A stretch of 64,000 nt of DNA from Methylobacter luteus IMV-B-3098 (GCF_000427625.1 NZ_KE386569.1:2229754-2293753), one strand, 5' to 3'. Positions 43,927 through 53,454 are shown, counted from the stretch's first letter. Numbers and translations are program-made. Notes: generated by a model not told the origin, from the letters alone.

Positions 43927-45524
43927 ATGGCATTATCCTGTTCTGCCGAAATTAGCGGCAGCGTTACCGTAAACTTCGAGCCTGAATTTTCGGTGCTGGT
44001 TACGGTGATGCGCCCACCGTGCGCTTTCATGATCGACTTGGCCATGGGCAAGCCCAGGCCTGTGCCATCGTCCCGCAGATGCTGCGCATTTTTGCTGCGG
44101 AAGTTACGGTCGAAAATACGCTCCAGATCCTGGGCGGGTATGCCGATGCCCTGATCGCTGACGCTGAGGCATGCCTCGCCGCCGTCTGTCGACAAGTCGA
44201 CCGCGATGTGCCCGCCCGGATTCGAATATCGGCAGGCATTGTCGCCCAGAATGAACAACATCTGCCGAAGCCGCTGTTTGTCGCAGAGCACCCACACCGG
44301 TTCAGCAGGCGCATTCAGGGAAACGGAAATCGAGTTTTCCTGGGCCATGACCTGAAAATCCTCGACAGTGCCGGCCACCAGTTCGGCCAGATCCATCCTG
44401 TCCCATTCAAATTGCATGTTGGCGGTTTCGGCGCGGGCAAGAAACAACAGATCGTTGACGTATTTCCCCAGCTGCATCGACAGTTCGGCGATCCGCTGCA
44501 AAGCGTCCCTGTACGCTTCGGCATCCAGTTCGTCTTCCCGCAATGTCACCTCCGCCTCGCCGCGAATGACGGTAATCGGCGTGCGCAGTTCATGACTGAT
44601 GTCGGCTAAAAACTCACACCGCTCAATATCCATGCGTTTTAATTCTTCATTCAATTGATGCAGTTCGAAGGTGCGTTCAGCCACTTTTTTCTCCAGCACG
44701 GCGCGTCCCTCGCGCAGTTTTTCCTGCTGAAGCTCCAGCTTCTGAGCCATTTCATTGAAGTGCGCGGCAAGATAGGCGAATTCATCACGCGTATCGAGGG
44801 CAATGCGATGAATCAGATTGCCCGAGGCTATTTCGTCGGTGCCGTTCATCAACGCTTCGATAGGCTTCCTGACGCCGCGAAAGAGCAATACGCCGGACGC
44901 GAGGCTAAACAACGCCGCGATCAATGAAGCCAGGATGGCAAGCCAACGCGACTGGGCAAGCAATCCTTCCAGTTCTTCCTTGGCTTGTCTGGCCTTTTCC
45001 CGTTCAGCATCGATGGCGGCATCAATCAATGGCTGAAATTTTCCGTCGATTTCCTCTTTCGAAAATTTCGATAGCGCAAGCACTGCCATATCGCGTTTGC
45101 CCTGCTGATGCAACCGTTCAACTTCATCGAACCGATATTCGCTGGCTTCCAGGAAAGCGGTGAAACGGGCAACCCTTTCCAGTTCCGCCCGATTGTCCCG
45201 CCAATCTTCAGTAGAATCCCCGGCATCCTGCGTGTTTATCGCGGTGTTTCTGAGTTCATCCATCGCTTCGTAGAGATGCTGTTTGGATAATTGCACACCG
45301 GTTTCCGCAACTGGATTTTCCGTTATCAGCCGATCCATGCGCTGTTTGAAGTGACGATAAGCCTCCTGAGACAGTTGCTCATAATGATCGAAAGTCTCAT
45401 ACGCCGTTTGGCTGCGCTGAAAATACAGTTCAACCCGGTTTGACCCCCAATGGAGTATAAACCCCAGAAACAGGACAAAACCAAACGAGACAGCGATAAC
45501 TACCGCCAATCGGAAACGAAACAT
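43923..45524 (-). CDS. Sensor histidine kinase (HAMP-HisKA-HATPase)
   Basis: The 533-residue protein has a first membrane segment (residues 5-25), a helical periplasmic sensor (about 30-190), a second segment (about 192-215) and a HAMP domain. The HisKA motif FLADISHELRTPITVIRG carries an intact phospho-accepting His, and the ATPase domain has ILGDNACRYSNP, VSDQGIGIP and GTGLGLPMAK. It should phosphorylate the coupled OmpR-type regulator. It begins five bases after the stop of the lipoprotein gene. The signal is unknown. Together with the inactive kinase upstream it forms an unusual pair. Confidence 0.94.
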   Translation of the reverse strand: MFRFRLAVVIAVSFGFVLFLGFILHWGSNRVELYFQRSQTAYETFDHYEQLSQEAYRHFKQRMDRLITENPVAETGVQLSKQHLYEAMDELRNTAINTQDAGDSTEDWRDNRAELERVARFTAFLEASEYRFDEVERLHQQGKRDMAVLALSKFSKEEIDGKFQPLIDAAIDAEREKARQAKEELEGLLAQSRWLAILASLIAALFSLASGVLLFRGVRKPIEALMNGTDEIASGNLIHRIALDTRDEFAYLAAHFNEMAQKLELQQEKLREGRAVLEKKVAERTFELHQLNEELKRMDIERCEFLADISHELRTPITVIRGEAEVTLREDELDAEAYRDALQRIAELSMQLGKYVNDLLFLARAETANMQFEWDRMDLAELVAGTVEDFQVMAQENSISVSLNAPAEPVWVLCDKQRLRQMLFILGDNACRYSNPGGHIAVDLSTDGGEACLSVSDQGIGIPAQDLERIFDRNFRSKNAQHLRDDGTGLGLPMAKSIMKAHGGRITVTSTENSGSKFTVTLPLISAEQDNAI

Positions 45525-45529
45525 ACGGT

Positions 45530-46111
45530 CTAATTTTCGTCGACGCTCTCGCTCTCATCCATTTGCTTTTCCATGGATCTGATGGCTTCCAGCTTTTCCC
45601 GCAGCAGCCGGTTTTCATCTTTCCTTGATCCTTTTGAATCATTCGATTCAAGCACGGTCTGGGATTTTTTTTGTCTGCTTTCCACGGAGCCGGACCTTCT
45701 CGACCCACTGTTCATGCGTTTTAAGGCTTCCGTATTAATGGAAACAAATCTCTGCAGACGCGAGTCGGACAGGTATCCCGGCGGAATCGTGTCCACCCCT
45801 CTCAGAACTTTAGAAATCGAACCGCAGGAATCGGAAAGCAAACGGCCCACCATAAGGTGTAACTGAACGCCGGGATCGCGCGATCCTTTCTGACGTTTCA
45901 CTAATGTCCGACACATATCGGCGCGCGATGAGGCCGACATGTGGGCCATGTTGTCACCAAAAGTAAGAAGTTCTTCATAATCTGACCGGGCATAGGGATC
46001 GCTGTAACTGTTTAAAAATCCGCCCCTCATACCGGAATTGAGCTGGGCGCACCCGGTCATCAGCATCAAAGCTGACGCCAGGCTTATTAATCGAATAGGT
46101 AATGACAACAT
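45530..46111 (-). CDS. QseG-like outer-membrane lipoprotein
   Basis: The 193-residue product has a lipoprotein signal (LMTGC at about residues 17-21). The middle is helical with GVQLHLMVGRLLSDSCG, and the C-terminus has ENRLLREKLEAIRSMEKQMDE, a coiled stretch that resembles the tail of QseG, the lipoprotein encoded with the GlrK/QseE kinase in enterics and thought to tune that kinase. A GAGGA site lies just before the ATG, and the upstream kinase stop overlaps that region (gap seven bases). The identity with QseG rests on position and this tail only. Confidence 0.75.
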   Translation of the reverse strand: MLSLPIRLISLASALMLMTGCAQLNSGMRGGFLNSYSDPYARSDYEELLTFGDNMAHMSASSRADMCRTLVKRQKGSRDPGVQLHLMVGRLLSDSCGSISKVLRGVDTIPPGYLSDSRLQRFVSINTEALKRMNSGSRRSGSVESRQKKSQTVLESNDSKGSRKDENRLLREKLEAIRSMEKQMDESESVDEN

Positions 46112-46118
46112 AGATTCC

Positions 46119-47762
46119 TCAGGCCTCTCCGGTTAGCGGTATTTGAACCCGGACGCGGGCCCCACATTCATCTTCTCTTGAGTCAATAATATCGACTCTC
46201 CCCTGATGATTGGCGACATATTCCTTGACCATAGCCAGCCCCAGGCCGGGGCCATCCGCATGATCGCTACTTTGGGCGGCCTTGCCGCGATAAAACGGTT
46301 CGAAGACATGCGAACGCTCGTCAGGGCCGATGCCCGGTCCTTCGTCCTCGATTTCCAATTCCATCTGCATGCCCGCATCGCGAAGCATGATGCGTATTTC
46401 GCCATCCATCGGCGAGTATTTCACAGCATTGGAAATCAACTGTTCGATAATGCCTCGTAACTGCTCATGGACTCCGGAAATCTCGACCGGCCGGACCAGT
46501 TTCTTCAAAACGATCGCTTTGGCTTGCAGAAGGGGCTGAAACTCCCCGATGACGGACTCCAGCAAGTCTTTCATATTGACGGTATTTTTCAGTTTCATTT
46601 CCGGCATCGAGTTGATCTGGCTATAGCGAACCAGCTCCTCGGACACGGTTTTCAGCTTTTCACTGTTGGCGCACAGGGTCAGCGCGATCTCCTGCCGCGC
46701 CCTGTCTGATTCATGCTCCGCCGCGTCCGCAAGCCGTTGCGCGTCTTCGCGGATGCTCTCCAGCGGCATCTCGATCTCGCGGGCAACGTTGTGCATGAAC
46801 TGCTGCTTCGAAACCTCCAGTTCCATTAAATGCGTCCGCAGCCATTCCAGGCGATTGCCGAGATAGCGCAGGTCCGAAGGGCCTGTGACCAGGATGGGCT
46901 CCGCGAGATTTCCTGATCCGAGGCGGCGAATGGAGACATCCAGCTGCCGCATTGAACGCGAGAGCACGACCAGCAGTATTACAATGAAGATCACCGAGAT
47001 CAGCAACAGGACCGCGCCCTTGATCAAAAGCCCTTGTTCAAGGGATTCGGACTGCTGGCGCAATTCATTGAATTCATGGTCGACATGACTCTCGAATTCG
47101 CGCGAAAGCGTATTGGAGGCTTCCCGCAATCCCTGGAAAGCCTCATCAATCGGCAATTCGGGATTATTCTCACCCGCCGCACCCATGATCTGTTGATAAA
47201 TCAGATTTTCCTTTTCCGATAATTCGTTGACCAGCAGAGCGATTTTGTTATCCACATGCAATTTCAGCAATTCGCTCAAGCCTTGCTTGAACGATGCCCG
47301 CGCATTTTCGTACGATTGCTGTTCATAAGGCTGGCGCAGAGCCGGGTCCGACAGCAGAACGAACAGTCTGGCTTTTCGCTCGATATCGGAAGCTTTCTGC
47401 AAAACCTGGCGGATGGTCTTGGTCTGTTCGAAGACCTGGAAATTGATGGTCCTGCCCAATGTCGCCGTGTCGCGCATGGCATAAGCCGCGTACATCACGT
47501 CCAGAAAAAGAGGAATAACCGCAACGACAAAGCCCAGAACGATAAGCGATTTCAGCGACAGGAGGTTTTTGAACTTCAGCCGCATAAAAGCGGATGCAAA
47601 CCATCTTGATAGTATTGATAAATCCGGTTTTCTAAAATTTTCTTGAATAAAGGCGGTAATGGACTCTTTCATTGATTTTTGTGTTGGATCGTCAAAAGTA
47701 ACCTCGCTTTCCGATAATCCATTCGAGACGCCGGAGCGGCATGGAAGTCTGTTTTCCGGCAT
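46119..47762 (-). CDS. Histidine kinase-like protein lacking the phospho-accepting His (GlrK/QseE-like pseudokinase)
   Basis: The product (up to 547 residues) has a membrane segment (about 72-95), a helical periplasmic domain (about 100-245), a second segment (about 247-268) and a HAMP-like linker. The dimerisation helix reads FMHNVAREIEMPLESIRED, which aligns with FxxxVSHELKTPLxxIRE of GlrK: the phospho-accepting His is Arg328, codon CGC at 46779-46781. The ATP-binding domain looks intact (ISNAVKYSP, EDEGPGIGPDE, GPGLGLAMVK). So it can probably bind ATP but not autophosphorylate on the usual residue. ATG at 47672 or 47585 may be the real start. It is first in a four-gene operon. Confidence 0.82.
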   Translation of the reverse strand: MPENRLPCRSGVSNGLSESEVTFDDPTQKSMKESITAFIQENFRKPDLSILSRWFASAFMRLKFKNLLSLKSLIVLGFVVAVIPLFLDVMYAAYAMRDTATLGRTINFQVFEQTKTIRQVLQKASDIERKARLFVLLSDPALRQPYEQQSYENARASFKQGLSELLKLHVDNKIALLVNELSEKENLIYQQIMGAAGENNPELPIDEAFQGLREASNTLSREFESHVDHEFNELRQQSESLEQGLLIKGAVLLLISVIFIVILLVVLSRSMRQLDVSIRRLGSGNLAEPILVTGPSDLRYLGNRLEWLRTHLMELEVSKQQFMHNVAREIEMPLESIREDAQRLADAAEHESDRARQEIALTLCANSEKLKTVSEELVRYSQINSMPEMKLKNTVNMKDLLESVIGEFQPLLQAKAIVLKKLVRPVEISGVHEQLRGIIEQLISNAVKYSPMDGEIRIMLRDAGMQMELEIEDEGPGIGPDERSHVFEPFYRGKAAQSSDHADGPGLGLAMVKEYVANHQGRVDIIDSREDECGARVRVQIPLTGEA

Positions 47763-47948
47763 CGAAAACCCAATATTCCATGCAACTCTGGTTCGGCTTT
47801 TTGTCTCTATGATACATTTATTTATCAGACCCCGTGAAGTTTTAAGCTCATCTTAGGCTTTGACCTTTAATATTGGCTTAATAGATCGAGATTAAGTTGA
47901 GCTTCATTTTGCCGCATCAGGCCACCCCGCCCGGAAACAGTCAACCCC

Positions 47949-50900
47949 ATGAAATCATTGAAAATATTTTTTCTTGCCATACAGACAGCGCTGGTTGTGC
48001 CGGCCGGACTGTCCCCCGCCCATGCCGCCGGACTCGCGGGATTATCGGCAACGGGCACAGCCGAAAGTCCTGCGCTCCTGCTTGAGCTGGGCAGTGAACC
48101 GGGCGGCGTCGACGACAAGACCATGCAGGTCTACAGAGGGGAGGTATCCGCCCATGAAGGTGACGCTTCGATTCAAACGGACAAGGATGAAATCACTTCC
48201 CTGCACCCCGGCTTCGGCACCTGGAAGGTCAACTTCCGCTTCAAGATAAAACCCGGCCAGTCCGCCAAACCTTACACTTTCTGGGCGCGCTGGCGGCAGG
48301 GCGGAGAACCCGATGTCTGCGTGCAGTCCTTCGAAGTCTGGGCCGGGCCCGACCAGTCCAGACTGGAGAAGCGCGCCGTACTGTCCATGAAACCCAAGGG
48401 CTGGGATTACGCCTGGATAGCCGCGGAATCGCCCGTCAACCTCAAGGCGGATGATGCCGTTATCGAGGTGAGGGATACTGGCGCCGGGCATGACGCCAAG
48501 GTCTTCGACGCCTTCCTGCTCTCCCCGCCTCTGCCGGCAAGCGGCACGACGGACCGGCCGCTGGTGCTGCTGGATCTGGGCAAAGCACCAAGCGCCTCGG
48601 CGGAAAAGGACCCTACCGTGCAGGTCCGGCTCGGCACCGCCGCGCCCGGTCCCGGCGCCGGAGCGCTGACGACGGAAAAGGACGAGGTTCAGGTATTCCA
48701 TCAGGGTTTCGGAAACTGGGGCGCGAACTTTCGCTTTGAACTCGATCCGGCGATGACGCCGGGCCTGTATCATGTCTTCGCCCGTTACAAAAGCGGCGGG
48801 GAAGTCTCCCAGGTAACTCAAAACTTCACGGTCAAGGCCGGGGCAAAGCCCGAAGAACTGGCCACACGCGGCAACTTCGATCTGACCAACACCTCGCCAT
48901 GGGAATATCAGTGGCTGCAAGCCCCGTCAACCGTCACCGTGTTGCCCGGCGACCGCTGGCTGGAAATCAATAATACCGGCAAGGCGGACGGCGCCAAAGT
49001 GTTCGACGCCTTCCTGCTCAAGCTGGAAACGCCGCTCGGAGACTGGATGAAACCCGCGCAGGCCCAGGCCAGAAACCGCTTTCTGGCGCTGAGCAAAACC
49101 GAGTCTAATGCCAGGCAGCATCTCTATGTACTCGACGGCCAAGGCGACAACGACGAGATTCTGTTCCGCGGCCTGGCTGCCGATGCCGCACGGCCCAGTT
49201 ACGACAAATTTTCAGTGTCCTATTTGGTCGGACCGGAAGCCGAAACCCTGGCCCGGAAATTGAACCTGCCGGCGCTGCCCGCTGCCGTGATGACCGATGA
49301 TCACTACAGCATGCTGGGCGTCCTGGCCAATCCCAAAAGCGAAGCCGATGTGCCCGGATTTCTTGCCGATCCGGCTAAAGCCGGCATGATGCCCAAACCG
49401 GCTGAAATCAAAAAGGATGAGCCAAAGCCGCTGCACGGAGGCGTGCCCGCTGCCTGGCTGGTCGGCGGTGTGCAGGATGGCCTGGCCGGTGTTTCGGTTT
49501 ACGGGTTGGATAGCGAGACTGTTTTGCGCCCGAATCCCGATCAGCCCTACCTCAGCCTGCAAATGATGGGCGGGGAAATGCGAACCTGGCGGATGGCCCC
49601 CATAGAATCCGACGGCACCGCGGCCATCGAACCCAACACCCAACACGCCTACGGCTGGTCGCGCGGCAGCGGCTATGCGCAGCTCTATCTGCATGTCGAT
49701 CAGGCCACGCAGGCCCTGCTGCATCTGAAGCAATCCGGCATCAGGACCGCGGGCTGGCTGGACGGGCAGCCAGTCAAACTGGACAATGACCCTAATCCAC
49801 CGTCCGGATTTTCGTCAGTCGGCGAAACGGTAAAAAGTCTGCTTAAGGGCTTGACCACCGAAGGTCTGGTGGCGACTGCGCTGTCGGAGCGGCCCGAAGC
49901 GCCGCAGGTCGCGGCGCTGAACCTTTCGCCGGGTTGGCACAGCCTGCTGGTCAAACTGGTGATGCAGCACGGCCAGGGCCAGCGTTTTTTCTTTAAAGGC
50001 CAATTTACCGATCCGTCCGGTCGGCCGCTGAATTCGATCAAGACGCAACTGACCGATCCCACCGTCGATCCGGCGCTGAACGTAACGGCCGCCAGGTTGC
50101 GCCCGCTGATCTCCGTAGACGCGCCGGCCAATCTGCCCCATCCGGGCGATCCGCTCAAACTGCGCGTGGACATGCGCTGGCATCCGATTCTGGAGGAACC
50201 CGAATTGCAGGCGCCGCTACCACGGTTTCAGGCCAAATTGCGCCTGCGCCTGGTCGATTACAGCGGCAACGAGATTGCGACGAAAGACATAGCGGGACTG
50301 TTCCCCGGCAAAGTCGAGGTCGATTTCGGCAAAACGCCGGAGACCGGCTATTACGCCGTTTACGCTGCCCTGCATACGCCGGAAGGCCGGTTGATCATGA
50401 CCTATCCCGCCGACGGCTTCACGGTCGTGGCAGGAACTGCCGAGCAAAAGCAGCGGCTGGACAGCAAGAAACTCTGGAACAACGACTATTACGCCCTGGC
50501 CGACGGCGATAAAAGCTTTGGGCAGGAAGGCGGCTATTTCAATTGGCTGGAACGCATGGGCATCTACAGAAGCTATGGCACTTATCCGGGCTTCGATCCT
50601 CAGTATCGCGCGAAATGGGAGCAGGCAAAGAAACGCGGCCTGGTTCTGTTCGCCGATTCCTCGGGCGACAGCTCATGGCTCAACGACAATCCTGAAGACG
50701 GCCAGAAATTCATTAGCGCGGCCGCGCCGTTTACCCGATTTTTCAAATCGACTAACGAGATCGACATCCGCCCGGAGGCTGAATGGCAAAAACTGCGCAA
50801 CCCCGAGCACTGGGTGCAACGGGCCAAGTGGGAATACGAACAGGCGCACAAGGCGCGCGGCGATGCTCATTACGTCGGCGGCAGCCTGGTCCGGCCCGGC

Positions 50901-51599
50901 GACATGAACGGCCAGGGCTCGGGCCAGTGGTTCAAGGAGGTGTTGAAACTTGGCCTGGATCAGTATCAGGACGCCTGGGACATCCACGCCTATCCGCAAA
51001 AACCGCCCCGTTTCGGCGGACCTATCGGCAATGGCGACAGCGAGGATGAGCGCGGCGTGCTGGCCGCCTACGCCAGCCTGGGCAAGAAAAACAGCCTGCC
51101 GTTCTGGCTGGGCGAGACGGGCGCCAAGGCCATGCATGGCTTCACCGGACGCCGCTGGCAGGCGGAACAGGCCGCGAAAGTAATTGCCTGGGTCAACAGC
51201 CGCAGCGACTACCTGGGGCTGGCGTTCTGCATCGCGCATGAATACGACCTGGCTTATGGCAGGCTCTGGGACTATTCCATGGGCCACAAGCCCGGAGAGG
51301 CGGCGCTGTATACCGCGAGCGCCCTGATCGACGGCCTGCCCTATAAGGCTTTCGACACCAGGGACGCCAACATTCAGGCCGCCCATTTCGGCCCGACCCT
51401 GATGCTCTGGCGGACGGATGAGACAGCCGGCAACTGGCCGCTGCGGCTGGATTCGGGCAAATCCTGGGTGCTGGCCGATGTGGTAGGCCATGTCCGGGCG
51501 CTCCCGGTCGATGCTGCCGGGAACGCCAATATCCCCGTTTCCGCCAGCCCGGTCTATGTGCTGACCCGAACCGACTATGAACGGCTGACCCGGAATTGA
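47949..51599 (+). CDS. Large secreted protein with clan GH-A-like glycosidase domain and two N-terminal beta modules
   Basis: The 1216-residue protein starts with a signal peptide (cleavage at AHA-AG, about residue 27). Two related modules of about 160 residues follow (about 40-195 and 205-358); both contain DExxxxHxGFGxWxxNFRF and end in AKVFDAFLL, suggesting carbohydrate-binding beta-sandwiches. A long middle part (about 360-830) is unrecognised. The C-terminal third looks like a TIM-barrel glycosidase: FFKSTNEIDIR (acid/base candidate Glu937), WDIHAYPQKPP, and PFWLGETGAKAM (nucleophile candidate Glu1056). It precedes the exopolysaccharide genes on the same strand, so it may trim or release that polymer. 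Substrate and family number are not known. Confidence 0.75.
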   Translation: MKSLKIFFLAIQTALVVPAGLSPAHAAGLAGLSATGTAESPALLLELGSEPGGVDDKTMQVYRGEVSAHEGDASIQTDKDEITSLHPGFGTWKVNFRFKIKPGQSAKPYTFWARWRQGGEPDVCVQSFEVWAGPDQSRLEKRAVLSMKPKGWDYAWIAAESPVNLKADDAVIEVRDTGAGHDAKVFDAFLLSPPLPASGTTDRPLVLLDLGKAPSASAEKDPTVQVRLGTAAPGPGAGALTTEKDEVQVFHQGFGNWGANFRFELDPAMTPGLYHVFARYKSGGEVSQVTQNFTVKAGAKPEELATRGNFDLTNTSPWEYQWLQAPSTVTVLPGDRWLEINNTGKADGAKVFDAFLLKLETPLGDWMKPAQAQARNRFLALSKTESNARQHLYVLDGQGDNDEILFRGLAADAARPSYDKFSVSYLVGPEAETLARKLNLPALPAAVMTDDHYSMLGVLANPKSEADVPGFLADPAKAGMMPKPAEIKKDEPKPLHGGVPAAWLVGGVQDGLAGVSVYGLDSETVLRPNPDQPYLSLQMMGGEMRTWRMAPIESDGTAAIEPNTQHAYGWSRGSGYAQLYLHVDQATQALLHLKQSGIRTAGWLDGQPVKLDNDPNPPSGFSSVGETVKSLLKGLTTEGLVATALSERPEAPQVAALNLSPGWHSLLVKLVMQHGQGQRFFFKGQFTDPSGRPLNSIKTQLTDPTVDPALNVTAARLRPLISVDAPANLPHPGDPLKLRVDMRWHPILEEPELQAPLPRFQAKLRLRLVDYSGNEIATKDIAGLFPGKVEVDFGKTPETGYYAVYAALHTPEGRLIMTYPADGFTVVAGTAEQKQRLDSKKLWNNDYYALADGDKSFGQEGGYFNWLERMGIYRSYGTYPGFDPQYRAKWEQAKKRGLVLFADSSGDSSWLNDNPEDGQKFISAAAPFTRFFKSTNEIDIRPEAEWQKLRNPEHWVQRAKWEYEQAHKARGDAHYVGGSLVRPGDMNGQGSGQWFKEVLKLGLDQYQDAWDIHAYPQKPPRFGGPIGNGDSEDERGVLAAYASLGKKNSLPFWLGETGAKAMHGFTGRRWQAEQAAKVIAWVNSRSDYLGLAFCIAHEYDLAYGRLWDYSMGHKPGEAALYTASALIDGLPYKAFDTRDANIQAAHFGPTLMLWRTDETAGNWPLRLDSGKSWVLADVVGHVRALPVDAAGNANIPVSASPVYVLTRTDYERLTRN

Positions 51600-51615
51600 C
51601 ATTGACTGTAATTTA
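51585..51615. repeat. 31-bp direct repeat, left copy
   Basis: This 31-base stretch spans the stop codon of the large glycosidase-like gene (51597-51599). It matches 51784-51814 at 29 of 31 positions. The pair brackets a palindrome-rich dispersed repeat, as if the element's arrival duplicated the end of the gene. Confidence 0.8.
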
Positions 51616-51672
51616 ACCTCGATTCGGTTCAAGCTTCGTAAAGAAAGGGTAGTCAATCGACCCAATGCGCTT

Positions 51673-51781
51673 GTAGGTGCGAATTCATTCGCACTCAACA
51701 AGAGCCATAACGCTTTTTACAAAGCTTGGGCGGGCGTCTCGGGTCGAATACCCATGGGGCACAAGTGAATTCGACCCTACA
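51673..51781 (-). repeat. Palindrome-rich dispersed repeat, copy A
   Basis: Read on the minus strand it runs GTAGGGTCGAATT, ATTCGACCCGAGACGCCCG, then ATGGCTCT, and ends in GTGCGAATGAATTCGCACCTAC. The same order of parts occurs on the plus strand at 59660-59749. Copy A carries about 20 extra bases inside the first palindrome. Each unit has two palindromes at its ends, one rich in GGGTCGAATT and one in GTGCGAATGAATTCGCAC. No gene lies inside. The remainder of the spacer up to 52015 shows only the direct repeat at 51784-51814. Confidence 0.8.
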
Positions 51782-51783
51782 GC

Positions 51784-51814
51784 CTGACCCGAAACTGACA
51801 TTGACTGTAATTTA
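51784..51814. repeat. 31-bp direct repeat, right copy
   Basis: Second copy of the sequence at 51585-51615 (two mismatches). Here it is intergenic, immediately after the palindromic element, and carries no open frame. Confidence 0.8.
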
Positions 51815-52015
51815 GACGCGGGGCATTCCAGCCCCGCGCGATTCCTCATCAAAAATTAATAAAATCTTCATCCAATCTTAATCAAACTCTTCGGTTTTCC
51901 CTCATGTTGCCTCTGTAGTCTTTACCCTAAATCAATGCGAATCCCGCGTTGACCTTCAGGATAAGCGGTTTGGCCGCTCATTATTGTGAACATAAAAAAC
52001 AGAGGTTTAGCGAAT

Positions 52016-53440
52016 ATGCCACCCAGTGTTGGAAACATCTTCAACGGGCTCTTCAAGCAATATGGACATACGGCGATCCTATTGCTGAGATTTATCGACA
52101 TTGCAATGCTGTTTTTCGCCGCCTGGACTGCCTACTACTTCTGGCATGGACAGTTCGTCATCGATACTTACCACCGCATAGTGATCGCCCTTGGCATTCT
52201 GGGAGCCATCATTTTTTTCGAAATCGGGCAGGTTTACCGCCCCTGGCACAATGATGTGATGCGCGGCGAAATAGCCCGCATCGTCAGGGCCTGGGCATCG
52301 GCCCTGGTGTCGGTCATTTCCATCGTCGCCCTGGTTCGTCTGCAATTCTGGTTCGGCTCCAGTTACCGCTGGATCGCCACCTGGGGAGGACTGGGTCTAG
52401 TATACGTCCTCATTGCCCGCAGCCTGTTTTCCCATCTGCTGCGCTGGTTGCGCGCTCATGGCTTGTCGCAGGGCAGGGTCGTCATGGTCGGACTGAACCA
52501 GATGGCGATTGCGGCCAGCCGGCAGTTGAATCAATCATCCTGGGCAGGCCTGCATGTCATCGGTTATGTAGACGATCAGTCCGGCAACCCGATTCCCGTG
52601 GACGATTCTCTGCCCTGCCTCGGCAAACTGGACGATCTGGCCGCTATCGTAACGCGCGAAGCCGTCGACGAGGTCTGGGTCGCATTCCCGTTAGAAGGCG
52701 TATCGCAAGCCGAACGTGTGCAACATGAACTGCGTCATCTGCCGGTCAGCATCCGGCTGGTCATCGATTGTTTCGCCTTCAAACAGAGCAAGTTCCTGAG
52801 CCTGAACACGGTGGCCGGCATCCCGACGCTGGATGTCTCGGTCTCTCCTCTGCATGGCGTCAACCGCTATGTCAAGGAGCTGGAAGACCGTCTGTTCGCC
52901 TTTATCATATTGACGCTGATCAGTCCGCTGATGTTGTTGATCGCCCTCGGCGTCAAGCTGAGTTCTCGCGGGCCGGTGTTTTACCGTCAGGAACGGGTCG
53001 GCTGGAACAACCGTAAGTTCACCATTTTAAAATTCCGTTCGATGCCGGTGGACGCTGAATCCAAAACCGGCGCGGTCTGGGCTAAAGCTGGCGAGAATCG
53101 CGCTACCCGCTTCGGCAGCTTCTTGCGTAAAACCAGCCTGGACGAGTTGCCGCAACTGATCAATGTACTGATGGGCGACATGTCTCTGGTGGGCCCGCGT
53201 CCGGAACGCCCGGATTTTGTAGAAGTATTCAAGGAACAAGTGCCGAATTACATGAAAAAGCACATGGTCAAGGCAGGTATGACAGGCTGGGCGCAAGTAA
53301 ACGGCTGGCGCGGAGATACCGACTTGAACCGCCGCATCGAACACGATTTGTATTACATCCAGCATTGGTCCATCTGGTTCGATCTGGAAATTGCACTGCG
53401 CACCCTGGTGTCCGGTTTTATCAACAAAAATGCCTACTAA
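52016..53440 (+). CDS. Undecaprenyl-phosphate sugar phosphotransferase (WcaJ/EpsE-like)
   Basis: From the ATG at 52016 the protein is 474 residues. Four or five membrane segments lie in the first 150 residues, then a nucleotide-binding-like middle (VVMVGLNQMAIAA). The C-terminal catalytic domain of the polyprenyl phosphosugar transferases has FYRQERVGWNNRKFTILKFRSM, RKTSLDELPQLINVLMGDMSLVGPRPE, and HMVKAGMTGWAQVNGWRGDT. It loads the first sugar-phosphate, usually glucose, on undecaprenyl phosphate at the inner membrane and so starts the exopolysaccharide repeat unit. An AGAGG site lies ten bases before this ATG; the GTG at 51986 is less likely. It leads the polymerisation block. Confidence 0.93.
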   Translation: MPPSVGNIFNGLFKQYGHTAILLLRFIDIAMLFFAAWTAYYFWHGQFVIDTYHRIVIALGILGAIIFFEIGQVYRPWHNDVMRGEIARIVRAWASALVSVISIVALVRLQFWFGSSYRWIATWGGLGLVYVLIARSLFSHLLRWLRAHGLSQGRVVMVGLNQMAIAASRQLNQSSWAGLHVIGYVDDQSGNPIPVDDSLPCLGKLDDLAAIVTREAVDEVWVAFPLEGVSQAERVQHELRHLPVSIRLVIDCFAFKQSKFLSLNTVAGIPTLDVSVSPLHGVNRYVKELEDRLFAFIILTLISPLMLLIALGVKLSSRGPVFYRQERVGWNNRKFTILKFRSMPVDAESKTGAVWAKAGENRATRFGSFLRKTSLDELPQLINVLMGDMSLVGPRPERPDFVEVFKEQVPNYMKKHMVKAGMTGWAQVNGWRGDTDLNRRIEHDLYYIQHWSIWFDLEIALRTLVSGFINKNAY

Positions 53441-53454
53441 GGAATACACCCGCT

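Noticed and set aside
50673-51701. Long minus-strand frame of 342 codons
   Set aside because: Antisense to the glycosidase-like gene, which has a signal peptide and catalytic motifs.
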